Shown: positions 8,551 through 15,716 of the stretch, one piece after another
How positions within the stretch are numbered: the stretch's first letter is position 1
Layout of the letters: each line of letters starts with the position of its first letter
Assembly: GCF_003955715.1 (NCBI RefSeq)
Contig: NZ_CP034463.1
Location: 9,238,001 to 9,302,000, forward strand
Reading direction: 5' to 3'
DNA length: 64,000 nt
DNA from: Streptomyces aquilus
GTDB lineage: Bacteria; Actinomycetota; Actinomycetes; Streptomycetales; Streptomycetaceae
Translations under genes and position numbers: made by a program
Notes under the pieces: model-generated
Told to the model about the DNA's origin: nothing
What the model saw: the letters and a program-made list of their open reading frames with translations, nothing else
Database searches by the model: none

Positions 8551-8656
8551 AGGGCTCATTGCTGCGCGGAGTGGGGCGTCAGGGCTCGTCGATGCGTGGA
8601 GTGGGGCGCCAGGGCTCATCGGTGCGCGGAGTGGGGCGTCAGGGCTCATCGGTGCG
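8551..8656 (-). repeat. 30-bp tandem repeat (3.5 copies) at the senS-senR junction
   Basis: Units start at 8551, 8581, 8611 and 8641 (last one partial), each beginning AGGGCTC and ending GGAGTGGGGCGTC or GCC. The final partial copy carries the kinase stop codon at 8646-8648, so the array looks like expansion of the 3' end of the kinase gene into the spacer before the regulator. Confidence 0.9.
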
Positions 8657-9842
8657 CCTCCAACGGAACCGCCGCGGACAGGACCGTGCCCTCGCCGGTT
8701 CGGGACTCGACGGTCAGGGTGCCGCCGAGTGCCCGCAGGCGGGCCCGCATCGCGGGCAGACCGTGGCCGCGCCCGCCCTCGGCGGAGTCGGGCGGCGCGG
8801 CGGGGTCGAAGCCGTGGCCGTCGTCGGAGACGTCCAGGACGACCTCGTCGTCGAGCAGGGTGAGCGTGAGCGCGGCACCGCGCGCGCCGGCATGCTCGCG
8901 GACGTTGGCCAGGGCGCCCTGGGCGATGCGCAGCAGGGCGGACTGGACGCGGTCCGGCAGCCGGGTGAGCCGCTCGTCCTCGGCGTCGACATGGACCCGT
9001 ACGGTCAACTGCCCACCGGACTCCCGGGCGGCCAGCGCACGCAGCGCCGCGTCGAGGCCGCCGCCGCGGGCGAGGTCGGCGGGCGCGAGGTCGTGCACGA
9101 ACCGGCGGGCCTCGGCGAGGTTGTGCTCGGCGACGGAGGCGGCGGTGCGGACATGGGCGCGGGCCTTGTCCGGTGCGGCGTCCCACACCCGGTCCGCCGC
9201 CTGGAGCAGCATCCGCTGGCTGGACAGGCCCTGGGCGAGCGTGTCGTGGATCTCCATGGCGAGCCGCTCCCGCTCGGCGAGGGTGCCCTCGCGGCGTTCC
9301 GAGGCGGCGAGTTCGCGGCGGGTGCGGATGAGGTCGTCGATGAGGGCGCGCTGCCGGTCGGTCTGCCGCTCCATCTGGAGGAAGACGGCGGTGGCGAGCG
9401 CGGCGACGGCGGGCGGCGCGAGCACCAGGTTCGGGTCGAAGCGCCCGCCGAGCTGCACCTGCGCGGCCACCACGAACACGGTCAGCACCGCCACCAGGAC
9501 GAGCGCCGCACGCTGCGGCAGCGTGCGCAGGCCGGTGTAGAAGAGGGGCACCGCGCACCAGGCGAAGCTGGGCGCGAGCACGACCAGCACCATCCACACC
9601 ACGACGACGAGCGCCAGCCACGCGGAGTGCCGTGGTCCCGGGCTGCCCGCCTTCGGCCCCACCAGATGCAGGACGACGAGCACCACGCACAGCGCGATGA
9701 TCCACGGCGTGCGCGGCTCGCCGGGATGGCGCAGCAGGAAGCGGGCGAGGGCGCCGCCGAGCAGCAGGAAGAACGCGGCGTGCAGGACGAGGCCGAGCCA
9801 CCGGGTGTCGACGGCGCTCGGTGCGTCCGGGCGGTCCGGCAT
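8646..9842 (-). CDS. senS: Sensor histidine kinase, NarL/HisKA_3 class, SenS-like
   Basis: The 398-residue kinase has five predicted membrane helices in the first 155 residues with almost no extracellular domain, a HisKA_3 dimerisation region with the phospho-acceptor H199 (RLAMEIHDTLAQGL), and an HATPase domain (N box ALANVREHA, G1 box DVSDDGHGF). ATG 9842 follows AAAGGAGG at ten bases; an upstream ATG at 9887 has no such site. From memory, S. reticuli SenS has five membrane helices, a similar length and the same His199, and depends on the external protein HbpS for haem and redox sensing. The divergent neighbour here is HbpS-like. Confidence 0.8.
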   Translation of the reverse strand: MPDRPDAPSAVDTRWLGLVLHAAFFLLLGGALARFLLRHPGEPRTPWIIALCVVLVVLHLVGPKAGSPGPRHSAWLALVVVVWMVLVVLAPSFAWCAVPLFYTGLRTLPQRAALVLVAVLTVFVVAAQVQLGGRFDPNLVLAPPAVAALATAVFLQMERQTDRQRALIDDLIRTRRELAASERREGTLAERERLAMEIHDTLAQGLSSQRMLLQAADRVWDAAPDKARAHVRTAASVAEHNLAEARRFVHDLAPADLARGGGLDAALRALAARESGGQLTVRVHVDAEDERLTRLPDRVQSALLRIAQGALANVREHAGARGAALTLTLLDDEVVLDVSDDGHGFDPAAPPDSAEGGRGHGLPAMRARLRALGGTLTVESRTGEGTVLSAAVPLEAHR

Positions 9843-9933
9843 CAGGGGCCCGCCTCCTTTCCCGGCCGTGGGCGCTGAACTGGGCAAACACCTCCATTGT
9901 CACCGGAGCCGCGGGCCCCGCAGGTCAACCGAT

Positions 9934-9955
9934 CGGATGACCCCCGTGTCATCCG
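9934..9955. promoter_or_regulatory. Candidate SenR operator: 8-bp inverted repeat
   Basis: CGGATGAC-N6-GTCATCCG is a perfect inverted repeat in the 232-bp divergent region between the kinase start and the HbpS-like gene. It is the only strong symmetrical element there, so it is the best candidate for binding by the adjacent response regulator. Confidence 0.5.
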
Positions 9956-10074
9956 TCCCGCGATCCCGGGCGAGCCGGAACGTCGACCGTCCGGGCCCGG
10001 TTCCGGGCCGAGGGTGGAGAGCAGGAAACGGGGCGGCGACCGAGCCGCTCTCCCACCGAAGGAGTCGACGACCC

Positions 10075-10656
10075 ATGAACGCCGTGCAGCCCCAGCACAA
10101 GAAGGTCTCCCGCCGTGCCCGCCTCGCCGTCGGCGGTGCCGTGCTCGGCGCTGTCGCCCTGGCCGGTATCGGCGCGGTCTCCGCCAACGCCTCCGCACCG
10201 GCCAAGGCGCCCGCCGCTGCCGCCGCGGTCTCCGCCCCGGCCAAGGCCACCACCACGTCCACCCACCTGACGATCGACGCCGCCACCCGCGCCGCCCAGG
10301 CCGCGCTCGACGCCGCCGAGAAGGAGCACCAGCGGGTCACGGTCGCCGTCGTCGACCGCAACGGCAACACCGTCGTCACCCTGCGCGGCGACGGCGCCGG
10401 CCCGCAGTCGTACGAGTCGGCCGAGCGCAAGGCGTACACCGCCGTCTCCTGGAACGCCCCCACCTCCGAACTCGCCGAGCGTCTGAAGCAGGCCCCGAAC
10501 CTGAAGGACATCCCCGGCACCCTGTTCCTGGCCGGCGGCGTCCCCGTCACCGCCCAGAACGCCCCGATCGCGGCCATCGGCGTCGCGGGCGCTCCGTCCG
10601 GCGCCCTGGACGAGAAGTACGCGCAGGCGGGCGCGGAGGCGGTTACGGGCCGCTGA
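10075..10656 (+). CDS. hbpS: Secreted haem-binding GlcG/HbpS family protein
   Basis: The 193-residue protein has a twin-arginine-type signal (SRRARLAVGG, then a hydrophobic core and SANASA cleavage region) and a GlcG/DUF336 domain from about residue 65 to the end: AAQAALDAAEKEHQRVTVAV, the strand VVDRNGNTVVTLRGD, SAERKAYTAVSWN, and a Gly-rich end PIAAIGVAGAPSG. HbpS of Streptomyces binds haem outside the cell, forms oligomers and controls the SenS kinase. ATG 10075 follows GAAGGAG. Divergent position next to a SenS/SenR-like pair supports that role. The furS-cpeB catalase genes associated with hbpS in S. reticuli are not in this window. Confidence 0.82.
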   Translation: MNAVQPQHKKVSRRARLAVGGAVLGAVALAGIGAVSANASAPAKAPAAAAAVSAPAKATTTSTHLTIDAATRAAQAALDAAEKEHQRVTVAVVDRNGNTVVTLRGDGAGPQSYESAERKAYTAVSWNAPTSELAERLKQAPNLKDIPGTLFLAGGVPVTAQNAPIAAIGVAGAPSGALDEKYAQAGAEAVTGR

Positions 10657-10660
10657 CGGC

Positions 10661-11059
10661 TCAGCGCCCTGGCATGCCCCCGTGCGGGCTGTTGACCACC
10701 AGCGGGAGGGAACCCTCCGCCAGGTAGGGGTGGTCGGGGAAATGGTCGACGTGGAGATGGCCGCCGTCGTCCGCGTCGGCCATGTTCCGCAGGTTGGCCG
10801 CCAAGAGGGCTCGGGCGTCGCCGTCCCCGTCGATCAGGAGGACACGCCGGGCGGGGTCGACGGTGACGCGGACTCCGGGGCCCGGCGTGTCGCGGATCTC
10901 GACGCCGGCCAGGGTGCCGTCGTCGCCGTCAGGCCCGGTCGTGGTCCACAGCACGCCCGCACCCTCGGCCACGGCCCGCGCCAGACGGTGCAGTTCGGCG
11001 GCCGGGGCGCTGAGGTCCACTTCGCCGGACGCGGGGTGGTGACGAACCCTGGGTTCCAT
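10661..11059 (-). CDS. Small cytosolic protein resembling Imm32-family immunity proteins
   Basis: The 132-residue acidic protein has no signal or membrane segment. The pattern ELHRLARAVAEG, then short beta strands (VLLIDGDGDA), then HLHVDHFPDHPYLAEGS and LVVNSPHGG at the C-terminus resembles the Imm32 family found widely in Streptomyces. Those proteins are named as polymorphic-toxin immunity proteins by family association only. No toxin gene is adjacent, so an immunity role here is unproven. ATG 11059 follows GAGGAG. It converges tail to tail on hbpS with only four bases between stops. Confidence 0.5.
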   Translation of the reverse strand: MEPRVRHHPASGEVDLSAPAAELHRLARAVAEGAGVLWTTTGPDGDDGTLAGVEIRDTPGPGVRVTVDPARRVLLIDGDGDARALLAANLRNMADADDGGHLHVDHFPDHPYLAEGSLPLVVNSPHGGMPGR

Positions 11060-11183
11060 CTCGCCGTACTCCTCATGTGGTCGCCGGATGCGACCTCCGT
11101 CGCCCGATCCGCGTCACAGCCTGCCCCGGCCGGACCGCTGTGACCAGCCGAATGTCCCAACTCCCGGAGAACCGCGGCCGTTC

Positions 11184-11214
11184 GTCCAAGGGACGCGGGC
11201 CTTTGTCCATGGAC
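11184..11214. promoter_or_regulatory. Two related short palindromes upstream of the MFS exporter
   Basis: GTCCATGGAC (11205-11214) is a perfect palindrome, and GTCCAAGGGAC (11184-11194) is a degenerate copy centred about 21 bp away. Their spacing and position 30-60 bases before the exporter start suggest an operator, but no adjacent regulator explains it. Confidence 0.35.
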
Positions 11215-11243
11215 CGGTCCGCCGCGTCGGGTGACGGTGGATC

Positions 11244-12596
11244 ATGAGCCGATTCAGGGATGGGACGGGGACAGTCCGCAGCACGTACACCCAGCGCCCA
11301 CGGCGCAAGGGTGAACGGGGACGGCTGCCGCCGGGGCTGGTCGCGCTGGCTCTCGGCGGCTTCGGTATCGGGCTCACCGAGTTCCTCATCGCCGGGCTGT
11401 TGCCGCAGGTCGCGTCGAGTTTCGCGGTGTCCGAGGCGGCGGCTGGCCGGCTCGTCTCCGGATACGCGCTCAGTGTCGCGGCCGGCGCGATCGCCCTCAC
11501 GGCGGCGACGGCCCGCCTGCCCCGCAAGCAGGTCCTGGTCGGCCTGATGGCGTTGTTCGTGATCGGCAACCTGCTGTCAGCCGTCGCGCCGAACTATCCG
11601 GCGATGATGCTCGGACGGATCGTCGCGGCCCTGTGCCACGGCTCGTTCTTCGGCATCGGATCGCTGGTCGCCCGCAGCCTGGTCGCGCCTGAGCGGAAGT
11701 CCCGTGCGGTGGCGGTCATGTTCGCCGGGCTGACCCTGGCGAACGTGCTGGGCGTGCCGTTCGGCGCGCTGGTCGGTGAACGCTGGGGCTGGCGTTCGGC
11801 GTTCTGGGCGGTCACCGCGATCGGCGTCCTGGCGCTGGCGGGGATCGTCGCCCTGGTGCCCACGCCGGCGGGAGGGGGCGGGGCGGGCCGGACGTCACCG
11901 GCGCCACGCGACGGCGCGGACCCCGCCCCGCCCACCCACCCGCGCTCCCAACTCCACGCCTTCCGCTCCGCGCAGGTCTGGCTCACCCTCACCGCCACCG
12001 CGCTCGGCTACGGCGGCATGTTCGGCGCGTTCAGCTACATCGCCTACACGTTCACCGAGGTCGGCGGCTTCTCCGCGTCGGCCGTCGCCTGGCTGTTGAT
12101 GGTGTACGGCGTCGGCCTGGTCGTCGGGAACGTGGTCGGCGGGCGGGCCGCCGACAGCGACCGTGACCGCGCCCTGATCCTCGCCCTCCTGGGCCTCACC
12201 GTCACCCTCGCCGCGTTCGGCCTGCTGGCCGCGAGCGCCCCCGCCTCGGTCGTCCTGGTCTTCCTGATGGGGCTGACCGGCTTCGCCGCCGTCCCCGGCA
12301 TGATCACCCGGGTCACCGACCACGCCCACGGGGCGCCCCTCGCCGCCAGCGCCAACGTGTCCGCCTCCAACGTCGGCAACGCCCTCGGCGCCTGGCTCGG
12401 CGGCCTGGCCCTCTCGGCGGGCCTCGGCTACCGGGCTCCGCTGTTCGTCGGCGCCGGGATCGTCGCGGTTGCCGTCGCGGTCATGGCGATCGCGGCCCGG
12501 GCGGCCCGGACGACCCGGCCAGCCCAGGCGGCAGCGCAGGCAGCACAGGCAGCGCAGGCAGACCAGGCGGCCCAGGCGGCCCGAGAAATTCCTTGA
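11244..12596 (+). CDS. MFS transporter, DHA1 (AraJ/Cmx-like) family
   Basis: The 450-residue protein has twelve hydrophobic helices in two six-helix halves with a central charged loop at about 205-230. The start of the fold (LALGGFGIGLTEFLIAGLLP) and the motif around GSFFGIGSLVARSLVAPE are typical of the DHA1 arabinose-efflux/chloramphenicol-resistance group. Such proteins export drugs or sugars with protons. The last 30 residues are a biased Ala/Gln tail made of AQAAQA-type repeats, probably cytoplasmic and expanded by slippage. ATG 11244 lacks a strong ribosome site; the 40-residue basic leader before the first helix makes a later start possible. Confidence 0.85.
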   Translation: MSRFRDGTGTVRSTYTQRPRRKGERGRLPPGLVALALGGFGIGLTEFLIAGLLPQVASSFAVSEAAAGRLVSGYALSVAAGAIALTAATARLPRKQVLVGLMALFVIGNLLSAVAPNYPAMMLGRIVAALCHGSFFGIGSLVARSLVAPERKSRAVAVMFAGLTLANVLGVPFGALVGERWGWRSAFWAVTAIGVLALAGIVALVPTPAGGGGAGRTSPAPRDGADPAPPTHPRSQLHAFRSAQVWLTLTATALGYGGMFGAFSYIAYTFTEVGGFSASAVAWLLMVYGVGLVVGNVVGGRAADSDRDRALILALLGLTVTLAAFGLLAASAPASVVLVFLMGLTGFAAVPGMITRVTDHAHGAPLAASANVSASNVGNALGAWLGGLALSAGLGYRAPLFVGAGIVAVAVAVMAIAARAARTTRPAQAAAQAAQAAQADQAAQAAREIP

Positions 12597-12629
12597 CGAG
12601 AATATTCGTTGTGGTGAATACTTCAGGGC
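12593..12629 (+). promoter_or_regulatory. Promoter and probable operator of the arsR-SRPBCC gene (leaderless)
   Basis: TTGACG (12593-12598), 18 bases, AATACT (12617-12622), then seven bases to the ATG, so transcription should begin at or next to the start codon. An imperfect inverted repeat (AATATTC / GAATACT) overlaps the spacer and -10, a likely autoregulatory site. The -35 overlaps the stop codon of the upstream MFS gene. Confidence 0.55.
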
Positions 12630-13466
12630 ATGGAGCGGATCGCATCAGCACTGGGGGACGGAGCGCGGTGGCGCATCGTCGAACTCCTCGTCGAGCGGCC
12701 CCGGTCCGTCGGTGAACTGGCGGAGCTGACCGGGCTACGGCAGCCACAGACCACCAAGCACCTGCAGACCCTCGCCCGGGCCGGCCTCGTGACGGTCTTC
12801 CCGCTGGGGCAGCGCCGGGTCTACGCGGTCGAGACCGCACCCCTGGCAGCCCTGGAGCGGCGGCTGCGGGAGCTGGTCGAGACAGCGGAGGCGCACGCGG
12901 GCGAGCGGGACGTCATCGCCCGCTACCGCGCCGCCATCGAGGCGGAGGCCGCGGCCGCGGACCGGGAGCGGTGGGCGGACGGACGTACGTTCTCGTTCGA
13001 GCGCGCCCTCCCCGCACCCCGTGACCTCGTCTGGCGGCACTGGACCGACGCGGACCTGCTCGCCTCCTGGTGGGCGCCGCCGTCGCTGACGGTCAGCGAG
13101 TGCGTCCTGGAGGCAAGGCCGGGTGGACGAGCCGTCCTCGAGTACCGGGATGCCGAAGGGCGCTACCGCTCCGAGGGACGGGTCCACACCGCGGCGGAAC
13201 CCGAGCACCTCGTGTTCGACCTCTCGGTGCTGGACCCCGCGGACGCGGTCTCCTTCACCGGCCACTACGACCTGAGCCTCGCCGAGGTCCCGGACGGGAC
13301 GCGACTCCGGCTCGACCTGCGCATCACCGACACGACCGTCGAAGCGGCCCCTCACATCGCCGGGATCGGAACCGGTTGGGAGCAGGTGCTCGACAACCTC
13401 GCCGCCTCCGTCGGCACAGCGCGCACCACCACCAAGGGCACCACGCATACACGAGCCAAGGGATAA
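12630..13466 (+). CDS. ArsR-type regulator fused to an SRPBCC (AHSA1) domain
   Basis: The 278-residue protein joins an ArsR winged helix (residues 1-90; VGELAELTGLRQPQTTKHLQ is the recognition region) to an AHSA1/SRPBCC ligand-binding fold (about 118-265: FERALPAPRDLVWRHWTDAD, then LASWWAPP). SRPBCC domains bind hydrophobic small molecules, so this is likely a one-component sensor. No metal-binding cysteine motif of classical ArsR is present. It starts at the first ATG with a leaderless-type promoter. Twelve bases separate it from the RibD-like reductase, so both are probably one transcript. Ligand and targets are inferred, not seen. Confidence 0.85.
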   Translation: MERIASALGDGARWRIVELLVERPRSVGELAELTGLRQPQTTKHLQTLARAGLVTVFPLGQRRVYAVETAPLAALERRLRELVETAEAHAGERDVIARYRAAIEAEAAAADRERWADGRTFSFERALPAPRDLVWRHWTDADLLASWWAPPSLTVSECVLEARPGGRAVLEYRDAEGRYRSEGRVHTAAEPEHLVFDLSVLDPADAVSFTGHYDLSLAEVPDGTRLRLDLRITDTTVEAAPHIAGIGTGWEQVLDNLAASVGTARTTTKGTTHTRAKG

Positions 13467-13478
13467 GGAAGCGCGATC

Positions 13479-14078
13479 ATGAGCGACTCGACCGGACGCA
13501 AGGTCACTGCGAACATCAACCTCACCCTCGACGGGCGCTACAACGGCCCCGGCGGCCCCGGAGACCTCGGCGCGATCGTCCCGTACGCCGTCACGGACGT
13601 CGCCCGCAACCACCTCACCCGCATCTGGGAGAACGCCACGACGGTCGTGCTCGGCCGGGGCAACGCCGAGGGGTTCCTCGGGTTCTGGCCCTCGGTCGCC
13701 GAGGACGACAACGCCGACCCGCGCGACCGCGGCTATGCGAAGTGGCTGGTCGACACCGAGAAGGTGGTCCTGTCCACGACCCTCACCGAGGCGCCGTGGA
13801 GCCGCGCCCGCGTGGTGAACGCCCCGACCGCGGAGGTCCTCGCCGGCCTCAAGGCCGACGGCGAGGGCGACATCCTCATCAACACCAGCGCGAGTGTCAT
13901 CAAGGCGGCCCTCGCGGCGGATCTGGTCGACCGGCTGTACCTGATCATCTGCCCCGAGATCGCCGGGGGCGGGGAGCGGCTGTTCGACGACGGTCTGCCG
14001 GCCTCGAAGTGGACGCTCACCCACCGGGAGATCGGCGAGTCGGGCGAGATGGCCCTGACCTACGACCGCGTCCGCTGA
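13479..14078 (+). CDS. RibD C-terminal/dihydrofolate-reductase-like family protein
   Basis: The 199-residue cytosolic protein starts with the typical strand KVTANINLTLDGRYNGPGG, has the nucleotide-binding region around VVLGRGNAEGF, and ends with the RibD_C pattern SASVIKAALAADLVDRLYLI and PEIAGGGERLFDDG. The family shares the NADPH-binding fold of riboflavin reductase RibD and DHFR, but most members of this actinobacterial branch have no known substrate. It lies directly behind the ArsR-SRPBCC regulator and is probably its target. It is one of three members of the family in the window. Confidence 0.83.
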   Translation: MSDSTGRKVTANINLTLDGRYNGPGGPGDLGAIVPYAVTDVARNHLTRIWENATTVVLGRGNAEGFLGFWPSVAEDDNADPRDRGYAKWLVDTEKVVLSTTLTEAPWSRARVVNAPTAEVLAGLKADGEGDILINTSASVIKAALAADLVDRLYLIICPEIAGGGERLFDDGLPASKWTLTHREIGESGEMALTYDRVR

Positions 14079-14177
14079 CGCCCCCGGCCGCCAGGCCATG
14101 ACGCGTGACCGGATCGGTCCGCCCCGGGACCCGATCCTGCCTGTCGGCGGCCCCGCCCGGCGGACCAGGCTGGGGAC

Positions 14178-14777
14178 ATGACCCGAGCCCTCATCGTCAT
14201 CGATGTCCAGGAGTCCTTCCGCGTCCGCCCGCTGTGGGAGACGATCTCCGACCCGAAGATCGCCGACAAGGTGAACCGTCTCGTCCGGCTGGCCCGCGAG
14301 GCGGGGGAGCTGGTGGTGTGGGTGCTGCACTCGGAGCCGGGCAGCGCCGACGTCTTCGACCCCGCCCTCGGCCACGTCCGCCTGATGGAGGAGCTGGAGC
14401 GGGCGGACGGTGAGCCGCTGATCCACAAGACCTCGCACAACGCGTTCACCACCACCAACCTCCAGCAGTTGCTGACCGAGCACGGCATCCGCGAACTCAC
14501 CGTCTGCGGCATCCGCACCGAGCAGTGCGTGGAGACCACCGCGCGGGTCGCGAGCGACCTCGGCTACGGCGTCACCTTCGTCGTCGACGCGACGGCCACC
14601 AACCCCATCCCGCACCGCGACGCCCCCGCCGATCTGAGCAACGCCGAACTGCTCGCCGACCCCCGCACCCTGCCCGCCGAGGAGGTCGTACGACGTACCG
14701 AGTACGCCCTCGCCGGACGCTTCGCCACCATCGCCACCGTCGCCGGGCTGGAGGCCGCGGCCCAGCCTCGGGCATGA
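14178..14777 (+). CDS. Isochorismatase-family cysteine hydrolase
   Basis: The 199-residue protein has the isochorismatase fold: ALIVIDVQESF with the catalytic Asp (residue 9), a lysine in HKTSHNAF, and the nucleophile Cys in GIRTEQCVETTARVASDLGY. The presence of Cys puts it with amidohydrolases such as nicotinamidase-like enzymes rather than true isochorismatases. Substrate is unknown. It is followed ten bases later by a GlxA-type regulator whose N-terminal half has a related amidase-like fold; the two are often linked in actinomycetes. Confidence 0.85.
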   Translation: MTRALIVIDVQESFRVRPLWETISDPKIADKVNRLVRLAREAGELVVWVLHSEPGSADVFDPALGHVRLMEELERADGEPLIHKTSHNAFTTTNLQQLLTEHGIRELTVCGIRTEQCVETTARVASDLGYGVTFVVDATATNPIPHRDAPADLSNAELLADPRTLPAEEVVRRTEYALAGRFATIATVAGLEAAAQPRA

Positions 14778-14787
14778 TGACCGGATC

Positions 14788-15696
14788 GTGAGCCACGTCG
14801 TCTTCTTCCTGGTGCCCGGAGTCCATCTGCTGGACCTGGCGGGACCCGCGCAGGTCTTCTCCACCGCCGCCGTCTTCGGGCACCCCTACACCCTCACCTA
14901 CGTCGCCGAGCGGACCGAGGTCCCCACCGCGCAGGGGGTGCCACTGGTGGCCGGACTCGACTGGCCCGAGCTGCGGCCCGAGGACCTCGTCGTGGTGCCC
15001 GGCTGGCAGGCGGTCACCCTGGCCGACTCGCCCGAGATCGGCGCCCCGGCCCTGCGGGCCCTGCGCGACCACCACGACCGCGGCGGCACGGTGGCCAGCG
15101 TGTGCGCCGGAGCCGAGGCGCTCGGCCGGGCCGGCCTGCTCCAGGGCCGCCACTGCACCACGCACCACGACGTGCAGGACGAACTGGCCCGGCGCCACCC
15201 GGGCGCGACCGTCGTCCGCGACGTCCTGTTCACCGCCGACGACCGTGTCATCACCTCGGCCGGCATCGCCAGCGGCATCGACCTGGCCCTGCACCTGGTC
15301 GCCGCCCGGCACGGGCCCGCCGTCGCCGCCAAGGTCGCCCGCGACATGGTCGTCTACGCCCGCCGCAACGGCCACGACGCCCAGTCCAGCGCGATGTTCC
15401 GGCACCGGTCCCACCTCGACGACACCGTCCACCACGTCCAGGACCTGATCGACGCCCGCTTCGACCACCCGCTGCCGCTGCCCGCCCTCGCCTCCGCGGT
15501 CGGCGTGAGCGAACGTACCCTCACCCGCCTGTTCACCCGCGCCACCGGCCTGACCCCACTGCGCTACCAGCAGACCCTCCGCCTCGAACGCGCCCAGCAC
15601 CTCATCGGCCACGGCGCCACCCTGGAGGCGGCCGCCCGCTCGGTCGGCTTCGAGGACGCCCGCATGCTGCGCCGACTGCGCGCCCGCGCGGCGTAG
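14788..15696 (+). CDS. GlxA-type regulator (DJ-1/PfpI domain plus AraC helix-turn-helix)
   Basis: The 302-residue protein has an N-terminal DJ-1/PfpI domain (VVFFLVPGVHLLDLAGP; nucleophile-elbow region ASVCAGAEAL with Cys near 109) and a C-terminal AraC-type double helix-turn-helix (PLPALASAVGVSERTLTRLF, then AARSVGFEDARMLRRLR). Members sense small amide or amine compounds and activate catabolic genes. GTG 14788 is ten bases after the isochorismatase stop, so they form an operon and the regulator may control the hydrolase. The C-terminus is slightly short of the usual family end. Confidence 0.85.
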   Translation: MSHVVFFLVPGVHLLDLAGPAQVFSTAAVFGHPYTLTYVAERTEVPTAQGVPLVAGLDWPELRPEDLVVVPGWQAVTLADSPEIGAPALRALRDHHDRGGTVASVCAGAEALGRAGLLQGRHCTTHHDVQDELARRHPGATVVRDVLFTADDRVITSAGIASGIDLALHLVAARHGPAVAAKVARDMVVYARRNGHDAQSSAMFRHRSHLDDTVHHVQDLIDARFDHPLPLPALASAVGVSERTLTRLFTRATGLTPLRYQQTLRLERAQHLIGHGATLEAAARSVGFEDARMLRRLRARAA

Positions 15697-15716
15697 GAAC
15701 TCCCGGGGCCCCCGCG

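Noticed and set aside
10661..11059. Toxin-immunity pair involving the Imm32-like protein
   Set aside because: No toxin-like gene is adjacent; the neighbours are a haem-binding protein and an exporter.
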